A stretch of 64,000 nt of DNA from Clostridium sp. CF012 (GTDB taxonomy: Bacteria; Bacillota; Clostridia; Clostridiales; Clostridiaceae). The DNA is taken from positions 1-64,000 of the forward strand of contig NZ_JAHLEF010000004.1 of NCBI RefSeq assembly GCF_018861755.1, written 5' to 3'. This document shows, one piece after another, positions 26,117 through 34,942 of the stretch. Positions within the stretch are counted from its first letter, which is position 1, and each line of letters begins with the position of its first letter. Made by a program: the position numbers and the translations under genes. The notes under the pieces were generated by a model that saw only the letters and a list, made by a program, of their open reading frames with translations, had not been told where the DNA came from and searched no databases.

Positions 26117-26500
26117 ATGAAAAACCTGACTTTTACCATGGAAAACTACCTTGAAGCTATCTATACCCTATCTGCTGATGGGAAAGGAGCGAGAGTATCC
26201 GATATAGCTGAAATTCTTAATGTAACAAAAGCAAGCACTAATAGTGCCATGTCAACTCTCTCTGAAAAAGGATTAATTATAAACGAAAAATATAAGGAGG
26301 TATTCCTCACTCCCACAGGACTTAAGTTGGCTGAATTCACATCTAAAAAGCATGAAGTGATTAAGAGATTGTTTGTGGAAGTTTTAAAGATTGATCCTTA
26401 TGTTGCGGACAAAGATGCCTGCGCAATTGAGCATGTTATCAGCAGTGATTCGATTTATGCAATGCAACAATTTCTTTCTAATTTTACAAAAGAAAAATGA
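26117..26500 (+). CDS. DtxR-family metal-dependent repressor, altered metal site
   Basis: 127-aa repressor with winged helix (VSDIAEILNVTKASTNSAMSTLSEKGLI) and dimerisation domain, without the SH3-like domain of long DtxR proteins. Numbering matches DtxR: C102, E105 and H106 (DACAIEHVIS) and H79 are present. However, M10 of the primary site is N10, and E83 of the ancillary site is K83. C102 suggests iron rather than manganese. It lies just after the siderophore operon on the same strand and is a candidate iron sensor for it. ATG start is behind GGAGG. Confidence 0.82.
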   Translation: MKNLTFTMENYLEAIYTLSADGKGARVSDIAEILNVTKASTNSAMSTLSEKGLIINEKYKEVFLTPTGLKLAEFTSKKHEVIKRLFVEVLKIDPYVADKDACAIEHVISSDSIYAMQQFLSNFTKEK

Positions 26501-26558
26501 AGTACTTATTATGTTATAATATACTTTTCGCTATAGCATATAATATAAGAAAAACTTC

Positions 26559-27770
26559 TTAATCTTTTTCCTTTACTGCTCTCTTATACTCATACATTCT
26601 ATCATCAGCAAGTTTCACTAGCCCATTGTAACTTACCGCTTCCTGAGGGAACCTTGCAATACCATAGCTAAAACTACAGGTAATTTCATTCCCTTCGAAA
26701 GTAAATGGGTTGTTTTTCAACTGCTTAAATGATTGTTGAAGTTTTACATTTAAACTTTCTGAATCTATACCCTTATATACAGCAATAAATTCATCTCCAC
26801 CATATCTAGCCAAAATATCTGTTGCGCCTACACTTGCAATTAAATTTTTGATGAAAGCTCTAATATATGTATCTCCTGCTAAATGCCCATAAGTATCATT
26901 AATAACCTTCAATCCATTTAAGTCAAAAATAGCTAGCTCAAATTCCTCATTATAACTAAGTGCGCTATTAAAGTATATATCAAAGATTTCTTCGAAATAT
27001 CTTCTGTTGTATATATTGGTTAACTTATCATATCTAGATAGATATATTGTCTCTTCATACAATTTGTGTTTACTAATAGCTATTTCAATTTGACTTATGA
27101 AATGCTCCATGCTTCCTAAATCTTCCTCACTAAATGCATTAGCATAATTGCAATCTACATTAACCAATCCGTAAAGTTTGTTTTCAATTATGATAGGTGC
27201 ACTAATACATGATTTTATATCCCACGGTTCTTCACTCTTACAAACGTTTACTAAGTCAATCTCTTGTAATTCATCAATATCATTAATAATAATTGTTTTT
27301 TCTATATTCCCCTTCGTTTTTATCCAAGCAAAGGAACGCTCCAAGGGTAACCTAAAATTGTTTGCTGAGCCCGTATCAAAGCCTTTTGATACGGCAATCT
27401 TTAGCATTCCATTATCATCTAAAATCAAAACACTTCCAAATTCTGCATTTCCAATAATACCTATTGCTTTATCTAATATCAATTCAAATAATTCATTTAT
27501 GTTATTTATGTCAATAATAGATTGGCTTACTCTAAGTATAGCTTGATTTAAATGTAATGATTTATTTATTTTCTCTTCAAGCATCTTACTTTCTTTAATA
27601 ATCTCTTCACTTTTCTGCAACGCATCTTTAGCACGACTTAATTTAAAAATATTTAAAATTAGCAACAGTATCACAACTATAAACATAATATCTATGGCAT
27701 ATTCATTTTTAGAATATAGTATGAGAATACAAGCTGCAAATAACAATAGGAATCCAATTTTTTTTATCAT
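26559..27770 (-). CDS. Membrane GAF-GGDEF diguanylate cyclase
   Basis: 403-aa protein expected to make cyclic di-GMP. Two membrane helices at residues about 5-42, a helical linker, a GAF domain (about 85-230) and a C-terminal GGDEF domain with the intact catalytic motif RYGGDEF and substrate segment FDLNGLKVINDTYGHLAGD. The RxxD inhibitory site expected just before the motif is absent (TDIL instead), so product inhibition is probably lacking. The GAF domain would sense a cytosolic ligand that is not identifiable. It stands alone between the DtxR gene and the FNT gene. Confidence 0.88.
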   Translation of the reverse strand: MIKKIGFLLLFAACILILYSKNEYAIDIMFIVVILLLILNIFKLSRAKDALQKSEEIIKESKMLEEKINKSLHLNQAILRVSQSIIDINNINELFELILDKAIGIIGNAEFGSVLILDDNGMLKIAVSKGFDTGSANNFRLPLERSFAWIKTKGNIEKTIIINDIDELQEIDLVNVCKSEEPWDIKSCISAPIIIENKLYGLVNVDCNYANAFSEEDLGSMEHFISQIEIAISKHKLYEETIYLSRYDKLTNIYNRRYFEEIFDIYFNSALSYNEEFELAIFDLNGLKVINDTYGHLAGDTYIRAFIKNLIASVGATDILARYGGDEFIAVYKGIDSESLNVKLQQSFKQLKNNPFTFEGNEITCSFSYGIARFPQEAVSYNGLVKLADDRMYEYKRAVKEKD

Positions 27771-27829
27771 ACCGTAACTCCTTTTAATTACAAATACTAA
27801 TTTTATTGAGATTTAATTCTAAATCAATT

Positions 27830-28687
27830 TTAAGCAGCTTTTTCATGTTTAGTGTCAATATCTTTTAAAGCTGCTTTATTATATATTAGCCAGTAGGCTA
27901 GTCCTACAAAAATTCCGCCCCCAACTATGTTCCCTAGTGTTGTGGGTATCAAATTTTGAACTATATTTACAAGATTAATATTTTCTATTTTTCCTGCAGT
28001 TTGGTGAGACAATTCTACATAAGTAGGGTTAAATTTTGCAAACAAACCCAATAAGAGATAGTACATATTTGCAACGCTGTGTTCAAAACCTGCAATGACA
28101 AATGCCATTATTGGAAAAAAAGAAATAAATACTTTACCAACTATATCCTTTGCCGCATAGGATCCCCACACAGCTAATGATACTACGAAATTGCAAAGGA
28201 TCCCGCTGGTAAACGCCTCAGTAAATGTAAGCCCACATTTATAAGCGGCTACCTTTATTGCATATCCACCAAGTCTCCCTCCATTAGTGTTTAATAAACC
28301 ACTATAATAAATTAAAGCCACAATAATAAAGGCACCAAAAAAATTCGCAAAGTACACTATTGTCCAATTTTTAATCATTTTTTTTAGTGTTATTTTCTTT
28401 TGAGCATAGGCTACAGTCAACAAACAGTTTCCAGTAAACAGTTCCCCACCGCAAATTATAACAAGCATAAGTCCCACTGGAAATACTATTCCCGCAATAA
28501 GTCTAGCTACTCCTAGATTTTCTATGCTATGAGATGCCATTGCTGCTGAGAATCCTCCGATAGCTATGAATGCCCCCGCCAATATTCCGAGAATAAGCGT
28601 CTGAATAAATTGATTATTTGCCTTTTGTACTCCAATGGATTCTACATAGTTACATACTTCCTTTGGGCTTAACATCGATTTTTCCAT
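27830..28687 (-). CDS. Formate/nitrite transporter family channel
   Basis: 285-aa six-helix channel of the FNT family, moving formate, nitrite or related small anions across the membrane. The family motif CGGELFTGNC and the later GFEHSVANMYYLLLG are intact. In a fermentative clostridium formate (FocA/FdhC type) is the likeliest substrate, but no pfl or fdh gene is nearby. ATG is behind GAGGGAGA. Confidence 0.85.
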   Translation of the reverse strand: MEKSMLSPKEVCNYVESIGVQKANNQFIQTLILGILAGAFIAIGGFSAAMASHSIENLGVARLIAGIVFPVGLMLVIICGGELFTGNCLLTVAYAQKKITLKKMIKNWTIVYFANFFGAFIIVALIYYSGLLNTNGGRLGGYAIKVAAYKCGLTFTEAFTSGILCNFVVSLAVWGSYAAKDIVGKVFISFFPIMAFVIAGFEHSVANMYYLLLGLFAKFNPTYVELSHQTAGKIENINLVNIVQNLIPTTLGNIVGGGIFVGLAYWLIYNKAALKDIDTKHEKAA

Positions 28688-28795
28688 ACTAAATCTCCCT
28701 CTATAAATTTCATTTTATTTGCAATATTTTATGAAAACAAAGGCGCAAAAAATAAAAGGAATTTAAATTATTCATTCCCTAGTGCTTATGTAAGA

Positions 28796-28842
28796 CATCT
28801 TCAAAACTAACTAATCATATGCCATTCTAAGCTTTGAAGATG
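28796..28842 (-). terminator. Hairpin downstream of the 139-aa membrane protein
   Basis: CATCTTCAAA (28796-28805) pairs with TTTGAAGATG (28833-28842) across a 27-base loop. No T tract follows, so it is only a possible transcript end. Confidence 0.35.
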
Positions 28843-28877
28843 CCTAAATAATAAATCTGCATGTATCTTATTTTTAA

Positions 28878-29297
28878 TTATCCAATTGTCTTATATATAA
28901 CTTGTCCTATATAAGTGCATATTATAATTATTATCATTGATAATACCACTTGAACTGTTCCTTTCTTTAGTGAAAAAGGAGAATTTTTGCTAGTTTTTTT
29001 AACCACTGCAATTTTTTTAGTGGTCAATCTATTATCGTGTTGTACCGCTTTAGGATTAGGATAAATTACTTCTTCTTTTAAATAAGCAGCTATGCTTATA
29101 ATTAAAATAAAAGCTGATAGAATTATTGCAATAGAGAAAAAGTTCATATTCATAGCGTAACCTATCAATGCTGCTATTGGTATAATAATTCCCAGTAACA
29201 TGAGTAATTTACTAACTATTGATTTTGATATAGACTTTGACTTAGTCTGTACATGAGCTTTTGTGTTTAGAGGCCTATAAGTATTATCCTTTTTCAT
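28878..29297 (-). CDS. Small membrane protein, unknown function
   Basis: 139-aa basic protein with two adjacent membrane helices (about residues 30-70), a charged loop (71-112) and a third helix near the C-terminus (114-136). No family recognised. ATG start is behind GAAGGG. It sits between hairpins and is probably monocistronic. The hydrophilic N-terminus rich in lysine and serine would face the cytoplasm. Confidence 0.6.
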   Translation of the reverse strand: MKKDNTYRPLNTKAHVQTKSKSISKSIVSKLLMLLGIIIPIAALIGYAMNMNFFSIAIILSAFILIISIAAYLKEEVIYPNPKAVQHDNRLTTKKIAVVKKTSKNSPFSLKKGTVQVVLSMIIIIICTYIGQVIYKTIG

Positions 29298-29376
29298 AAT
29301 AACCCTTCTTCCATATTTTTTTCCAAAACTCTTAAGGTTATTATACCAAATTTTTAAATATTTGTTAACAATATTT

Positions 29377-29430
29377 TATATAGCATCTAAAATAAGCTAA
29401 ACTGCTTATTTTAGATGCTATATATTTTTT
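29377..29430. terminator. 21-bp perfect hairpin, bidirectional terminator
   Basis: Arms 29377-29397 and 29404-29424 pair perfectly over 21 bp with a 6-base loop; six T follow on the plus strand. It lies 5 bases past the stop of the minus-strand gene ending at 29436 and probably ends that transcript. Confidence 0.75.
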
Positions 29431-29435
29431 TAAAT

Positions 29436-30548
29436 TCAAAAGGCTTCCATATAAAATATATCAATATCCTCGAATAAGGTTGATTCTGAAATAGAATCCT
29501 CAGGAAATTGTTTAGCCAAAACTTGTTTGAATTTTTTTAGCTGCTGGTCAGAAATTTCTTCTTTCTTTGGCAAGGAATTCACCACCTTAATAAGATTATC
29601 AGCTTTTAATTTATATATAAATTCATTACCTATAATGCTTATATTATTTTCATCATCAAATTCCATATCTCCAGTTGTATCAATACTTATGCTTATATTC
29701 TTTAAATTGCTTATTGATTTATTATCACTATTAATTTTAGCTATATTAAGATATGCACTTACTCCACCCTTTGAATCCACTTCATTTTCCACCGAACTTC
29801 TAAAGGCAATCATTTTACCATCCTTAGATATCACAGCATCAAATATTTCTTCTTTATCTTTACTCGAATCAAAAATCTTATTACCATTAAGATATAGATT
29901 AGCTTTTGGTGTTGGAAACATATGTGGTGTATTGCTATAAAGAATATTTTTATTATTAATAGTAATATCTCTTATTGTACCCACACAAGATATAACCTCA
30001 GACTTATTTTTTATGTCGTATACCGCATATCCTGATACTGAAGGATTAATGTGCCCTGTCACCAAAATATTCACATCATCTATCCACTTCAAATCAATAA
30101 TCTGTTGAACATTTTTGTTATTTATAACAATTTCTGTAAGCTTTTCAGTTTTAATGTCATAGATAACTACATGTGGAGGATATAATGCTTTTCCCTGATT
30201 ATAATATCTAAATACTATTTTTGTTTTGTCTGGAGAAAGTTTCAATAAATCCTTCAATTTTGAATTATCCCCAATGGATTTAATTTGCTGCTTTATTTCA
30301 TCATAAAGATAAACATTATTATTTTTTTCGAATGCTATCTTTGTTATTTTACCATTTACTATGACTTCTTCTTCACCCTTAACTTCATTATTTTTACTGG
30401 GTATAATTTCTTTATTTTCACTTTTATTTTTAATGAGCTTATATATTTTATTTGGGCCTACCATTAGAGCAATTATGCTTAAAACTAAACATAAACCAAT
30501 AATGAATAGTTTGACATTTTTTTTTACTTTTTTATCATATATATTCAT
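29436..30548 (-). CDS. Membrane-anchored protein, possible beta-propeller
   Basis: 370-aa protein with an N-terminal membrane anchor (KLFIIGLCLVLSIIALMVG, about residues 13-31) and a large extracellular domain. Repeated patterns such as KLSPDKTKIVFRYY, LKWIDDVNILVTG and ISKDGKMIAFRSS resemble TolB/WD40-type propeller blades. No enzyme motif is seen. The ATG at 30546-30548 follows AGAGGAGC by 6-7 bases and is preferred over an upstream start 48 bases away that lacks a site. Confidence 0.6.
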   Translation of the reverse strand: MNIYDKKVKKNVKLFIIGLCLVLSIIALMVGPNKIYKLIKNKSENKEIIPSKNNEVKGEEEVIVNGKITKIAFEKNNNVYLYDEIKQQIKSIGDNSKLKDLLKLSPDKTKIVFRYYNQGKALYPPHVVIYDIKTEKLTEIVINNKNVQQIIDLKWIDDVNILVTGHINPSVSGYAVYDIKNKSEVISCVGTIRDITINNKNILYSNTPHMFPTPKANLYLNGNKIFDSSKDKEEIFDAVISKDGKMIAFRSSVENEVDSKGGVSAYLNIAKINSDNKSISNLKNISISIDTTGDMEFDDENNISIIGNEFIYKLKADNLIKVVNSLPKKEEISDQQLKKFKQVLAKQFPEDSISESTLFEDIDIFYMEAF

Positions 30549-30759
30549 AATTTTGCTCCTCTTACAATCATAAGAATAATTACTTTTTTTAATCATTGGA
30601 ACATAGACTATTATACCCCACTTGTATTAGCGTATCAACTAGAATGTTTAATATTTAACACATTTTCTATATGTTAAAATTTTCATTTAGGCAAGGACTA
30701 TATATGTTTGTATTCTTGCATTTTTTAGAAAATTTAACAATATATTTATAAGCGGACGT

Positions 30760-30793
30760 AAAAAAAGGCATAAGTCTAATTAACTAGTGCCTT
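30760..30793 (-). terminator. Terminator of hutU
   Basis: On the minus strand AAGGCA (30788-30793) pairs with TGCCTT (30765-30770), followed by a run of seven T. It lies 23 bases past the hutU stop. Confidence 0.7.
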
Positions 30794-30816
30794 CTTTTAT
30801 CTGTCAAAATGTCTTT

Positions 30817-32844
30817 CTATTTATTAAAAACTTCTTCTATTACTTTTGAAATTATTGCATCATCTGTTAAATATGGCAATGTAATATGATCAATGTTAGC
30901 ATTTTTTTTATTGTAATCTATGCTTGTTTCTATTGAGTGTGGATTTCTAGCCCAAGCACGCCTAGCTACCCCACCCATAACATCCCAAGCCATTGATGAC
31001 TTTATAATGCTATCTATTCTATCACTGCCATCAAGAACAAGTCCAAAACCACCATTAATAGATTTTCCTATACCTACCCCTCCACCATTATGAAGAGCAA
31101 TTAAACTCATACCTCTAGCAGCATTTCCTGCAAAACATTGAACTGCCATATCTGCCATTACGTTACTACCATCTTTTATATTAGAAGTTTCTCTAAATGG
31201 AGAATCAGTTCCACTTACATCGTGATGATCACGTCCCAGCATTATGGGACCAACTTCTCCGAGTCTCACCATATCATTAAACTTCAAGGCAATATCTATT
31301 CTCCCCTGCGCGTCTTGATAAAGTATTCTAGCCTGGGTTCCAACTACCAATTTATTCTTTTCTGCATCTCTTATCCAAATATAATTATCTCTGTCCTGCC
31401 CACGTCTATTTGGATCAATACACCCCATAGCCGCCTTATCAGTTTTTACTAAGTCATCATGATTTCCACTTAAGCAAACCCATCTAAAAGGTCCATAACC
31501 ATAGTCAAAAAGCATTGGTCCCATTATGTCTTCTACATAAGATGGAAATATAAATCCATCTTTCTCATCTACACCATTCTTAGATATTTCTATAGCACCT
31601 GCATCATAAATAGCTTTCATAAACGAATTCCCATAATCAAAGAAATAAGTTCCTCTATCTACCATTGTCTTAACTAGCTCAAAATGTTTAATCAAAGTTT
31701 TATCAACCAAATGTATAAATTTATCTCGGTCTTCTTTTAATAACCTGGTTCGTTCGTCAAAGCTCACGCCTTGTGGTGCATATCCTCCATCATAAGGAGC
31801 ATGACAGGATGTTTGGTCTGATAATAAATCTATCTTTATGTTTTTATCTACTACATATTGGAGTAGATCTACTATATTTCCGTGATAAGCAATAGAAATA
31901 CACTCTTTTTTCTCTATTTTTTCTGCCACAATTTTAAATATATCTTGAAGGTTATCTGAGGCAATATTCACCCAACCTTGATCCAGCCTTGTTTTAATTC
32001 TTGAATAATCAACTTCTGCGATAATCCCAATGCCATTTGCAATTTCTATAGCTTTAGGTTGAGCCCCACTCATTCCGCCAAGTCCAGAAGTTATAAATGT
32101 TCTACCTCTTAAATCACCATTGTCTGGTATTCCAAGTTTCAACCTTCCTGCATTAAGTAAGGTGTTAAATGTTCCATGTACTATTCCTTGCGGTCCTATG
32201 TACATCCATCCTCCTGCTGTCATTTGACCATAGTTTGCAACTCCAAGCTGAGTTGCTACATGCCAATCCTTTGGATTATCAAACATCCCTATCATAAGAC
32301 CATTAGTTATAATAACCCTTGGAGCTTGTGGTGATGATTTAAAAAGTCCTAGTGGATGTCCTGACTCTAGTACAAGAGTTTGATTTTCCGTTAAATTTTC
32401 TAAATATTTTTTTATAAGTGTATACTGCATCCAATTTTGACATACCTGTCCCGTTTCGCCATAGGTCACTAATTCATATGGATATAATGCTATGTCTGAA
32501 TCTAAATTATTATCAATCATTACTTGAAATGCTTTACCCTCTAAGCAATTACCGTTATATTCATTTATGGGTTTTCCATAAATACGACCTTGTGGTCTAT
32601 AGCGGTATCCATATATTCTTCCTTTTGTAATTAATTCCTCCATAAATTCTGGAGCCAGCTTTGCATGATGTTTTTCGGGAATATAACGAAGTGCATTTTT
32701 AAGAGCAAGCTCTGCTTGCTCTTTTGAAAGAGTGAATCCTCTGTCTGGAGCTCTTCTTATTCCAGAAGCAAATTCAGGCATACTTGGCAGTTCATCATCT
32801 ATTTTAATAGTCATAGCCTGTTCAATTTCAAAATTATTAATCAT
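30817..32844 (-). CDS. hutU: Urocanate hydratase (long form)
   Basis: NAD+-containing urocanase of histidine breakdown, converting urocanate to imidazolonepropionate. The core is well conserved: GRIYGYRYRPQGRIYGKP, LVLESGHPLGLFKS, VTYGETGQVCQNW, TAGGWMYIGPQGIVHGT, and the glycine-rich NAD region TSGLGGMSGAQPKA. At about 675 aa it is longer than the usual 550-560 aa form; clostridial and fusobacterial long forms are known to me in general terms. The ATG at 32842-32844 lies behind AGGAGGG. No hutH, hutI or formiminotransferase gene is in the window. Confidence 0.93.
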   Translation of the reverse strand: MINNFEIEQAMTIKIDDELPSMPEFASGIRRAPDRGFTLSKEQAELALKNALRYIPEKHHAKLAPEFMEELITKGRIYGYRYRPQGRIYGKPINEYNGNCLEGKAFQVMIDNNLDSDIALYPYELVTYGETGQVCQNWMQYTLIKKYLENLTENQTLVLESGHPLGLFKSSPQAPRVIITNGLMIGMFDNPKDWHVATQLGVANYGQMTAGGWMYIGPQGIVHGTFNTLLNAGRLKLGIPDNGDLRGRTFITSGLGGMSGAQPKAIEIANGIGIIAEVDYSRIKTRLDQGWVNIASDNLQDIFKIVAEKIEKKECISIAYHGNIVDLLQYVVDKNIKIDLLSDQTSCHAPYDGGYAPQGVSFDERTRLLKEDRDKFIHLVDKTLIKHFELVKTMVDRGTYFFDYGNSFMKAIYDAGAIEISKNGVDEKDGFIFPSYVEDIMGPMLFDYGYGPFRWVCLSGNHDDLVKTDKAAMGCIDPNRRGQDRDNYIWIRDAEKNKLVVGTQARILYQDAQGRIDIALKFNDMVRLGEVGPIMLGRDHHDVSGTDSPFRETSNIKDGSNVMADMAVQCFAGNAARGMSLIALHNGGGVGIGKSINGGFGLVLDGSDRIDSIIKSSMAWDVMGGVARRAWARNPHSIETSIDYNKKNANIDHITLPYLTDDAIISKVIEEVFNK

Positions 32845-33032
32845 ATATGCGCCCTCCTGTGTTAACAATATTATGTAATGTACCTACTTTAAATATTGTT
32901 ATTATTTTTATTTTCTGTATATTAAATATATTCTGCACTTTTTTACATATCCCTTCAATTTCTCATCATAAATAGCCATCAAATATTGTTTACACGTTAA
33001 TACTTCATTATGCTACATTACTCATATACTCA

Positions 33033-33503
33033 TTAACTAAAATTTATATTTTCACCACAATATTTGCAAAACTTAACAAGTTTCTCACCATCATCTACTT
33101 TTCCCCCACAGTATGTACAGAATGAAGGCTTCAACTTCCTACTATGTTTATTTAATGATTGTCCATTTCCACCCATGATTTTTTGCAATTTGTCTTTAGT
33201 TACCGGTGTATGTATAAACCCATCTATTGCACTATTATTAAAATCCTCTAATTTAATATCATTACTTGAGGATAAAATACACTTTGTTTCAGGATACAGG
33301 TCTTTTATCTGCTCCAGTATTTTATCACCTGTTTTTTCTTTCATAATGTAATTTGCTATAATAAGGTTACAATTTAACTCTCGTACATCGCTAACTGCAT
33401 TATATTCATTACTTATTATAACCTCATAGCCCAAATTTATAAGCATGTCCCTCATAATAAAATTCTCAAATTTACAATCATTAACTAAGAGCACTCTATT
33501 CAT
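33033..33503 (-). CDS. Degenerate response-regulator receiver with zinc ribbon
   Basis: 156-aa protein. Residues 1-112 follow the CheY-like receiver pattern (MNRVLLVNDCKFENFIMRDML). The phosphoacceptor aspartate is replaced by N51 (LIIANYIM), and the conserved lysine before the proline at position 100 is T99; D9 is kept. Residues 126-152 form a zinc ribbon, C129-x2-C132 and C146-x2-C149. A receiver that cannot be phosphorylated, joined to a zinc ribbon, suggests a protein-interaction or nucleic-acid adaptor. No histidine kinase or DNA-binding partner is adjacent. ATG is behind AGGAG. Confidence 0.75.
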   Translation of the reverse strand: MNRVLLVNDCKFENFIMRDMLINLGYEVIISNEYNAVSDVRELNCNLIIANYIMKEKTGDKILEQIKDLYPETKCILSSSNDIKLEDFNNSAIDGFIHTPVTKDKLQKIMGGNGQSLNKHSRKLKPSFCTYCGGKVDDGEKLVKFCKYCGENINFS

Positions 33504-33831
33504 ATTCTTTCTCCTATTCCAAATATTTGTTACTCTTTTAATATTTATTCCACTAAATAAACAGGACTTTTAAGATTTTGTCTACGTTGCAAAATCAGTA
33601 CCTATTTAATAGTTATTGCTTTTAAGAAAAGTGTACCATTATATTTAAAACTTTACAATTTCTTTTACATATGAAGATGCAGGTCGTTGATATTTTATGT
33701 CAATTCGCACTACCATAAACTTATTATAGCCTTAAAATTATTATAAATATTTTTTATATACATTATTTATGATATAATCATTTCATGATATTTATACTAA
33801 AATAATTATTAATTGAGGAAGTGAATTAGGC
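33504..33831. other. A+T-rich intergenic region, nothing clear
   Basis: This 328-base divergent gap should hold the promoters of both flanking genes. A TATAAT at about 33773-33778 is a likely -10 for the plus-strand gene, but no good -35 is seen at the proper distance. No gene, repeat or riboswitch recognised. Confidence 0.5.
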
Positions 33832-34938
33832 TTGTTTAACGATAAAAAAATCCCTTATGTAAAATTAATTCCTGTAATATTATTATCGTTTATTTTATTC
33901 AGAATTGTAAATGATATAGAATTTCTTACCAACGCCTTTAGTGTTTTTATATCCTACATAAGCTCCTTTATATGGGCCTTCGGTATTGCTTACTTATTAA
34001 ACCCTATAATGGTTAGCATTGAAAAAAAATTCCATACAAAGCGTGCTTTAACATTACTTATTATGTATGTATGTGTTTTAAGCATATTATTTTTTAGTGT
34101 CACCATTTTAACTCCCAATATAGGCGTAAGCATTCGAGAATTGACAGATGCAACTCCTGGATACATATCTAAAACTAAAATTTGGTTTTCTAATAATATG
34201 GATAAAATTCAATTACTTGATAAATATGGTATAACCAAATATTTAGAAGATTCTACCTCAACATTCATGTCTAAGTTTACTGGTTATCTAAATACTGGTA
34301 TTAATTTTGCTTTCCTAACAGCTGTAGGCTTTACCTCTTCTTTTATGAAGTTTCTTTTAGGATTTGTTGTGTCCTTATATCTTTTAGAAGATAAAGAAAA
34401 CTTAATAAGGAATATAAAAAGACTAATTTATGCAGTCTTAAAAAAAGAAAATGCAGATGGTTTTCTGAATTTTTGTAAAGAAGCTAATTTTATCTTTTCA
34501 GGTTTTGTTTTAGGTAAATTTATTGACTCTGTTATTATTGGTATTATATGCTTTATAGGACTTAGCATATTTAAAATGCCTTATGTTACACTTATAAGCT
34601 TAATAGTCGGAGTTACAAATATGATTCCTTATTTTGGACCATTAATTGGAATGATTCCCGCTTTTTTTATTACTCTGCTTGATAGCCCTGTAAAAGCTTT
34701 TTGGGTACTTTTATTCATCATTATTCTTCAACAATTTGATGGCTTATATTTAGGCCCAAAGATTCTTGGAAAATCTGTTGGTTTAAGCCCTCTGCTTATT
34801 ATCCTTTCGGTACTCATAGGTGGTGGAACCTTTGGAGTCCTTGGCATGTTCCTTGGAGTACCAACCATGGCTATTGTTATACTATTAGCTAATAGATTCA
34901 TTAGTAGGAGATTAAAAGAAAAGGATATTAAAATATAA
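33832..34938 (+). CDS. AI-2E family (PerM/YtvI-like) membrane protein
   Basis: 368-aa polytopic membrane protein of the AI-2E transporter superfamily, with about seven to eight helices and the C-terminal family signature (VTNMIPYFGPLIGMIPAF, then LQQFDGLYLGPKILGKSVGL and GGGTFGVLGMFLGVP). Members have been linked to autoinducer-2 export, sodium/proton antiport or unknown transport, so substrate is open. The TTG start is behind GAGGAAGTGA. The gene ends 4 bases from convergent tsaD. Confidence 0.85.
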   Translation: MFNDKKIPYVKLIPVILLSFILFRIVNDIEFLTNAFSVFISYISSFIWAFGIAYLLNPIMVSIEKKFHTKRALTLLIMYVCVLSILFFSVTILTPNIGVSIRELTDATPGYISKTKIWFSNNMDKIQLLDKYGITKYLEDSTSTFMSKFTGYLNTGINFAFLTAVGFTSSFMKFLLGFVVSLYLLEDKENLIRNIKRLIYAVLKKENADGFLNFCKEANFIFSGFVLGKFIDSVIIGIICFIGLSIFKMPYVTLISLIVGVTNMIPYFGPLIGMIPAFFITLLDSPVKAFWVLLFIIILQQFDGLYLGPKILGKSVGLSPLLIILSVLIGGGTFGVLGMFLGVPTMAIVILLANRFISRRLKEKDIKI

Positions 34939-34942
34939 TATC

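Noticed and set aside
29358-29377. TTGTTAACAA before the 139-aa membrane protein as a Rex site
   Set aside because: The palindrome is only 10 bases with no central spacer; Rex sites need TTGTTAAnnnnTTAACAA.
30640-30665. TGTTTAATATTTAACA upstream of the propeller-like gene as a Rex site
   Set aside because: It has several mismatches to the consensus, sits in random-looking A+T-rich DNA and has no fermentative gene beside it.
33504-33831. Riboswitch in the 328-base gap before the AI-2E gene
   Set aside because: No conserved core of a family I know and no strong hairpins could be found.
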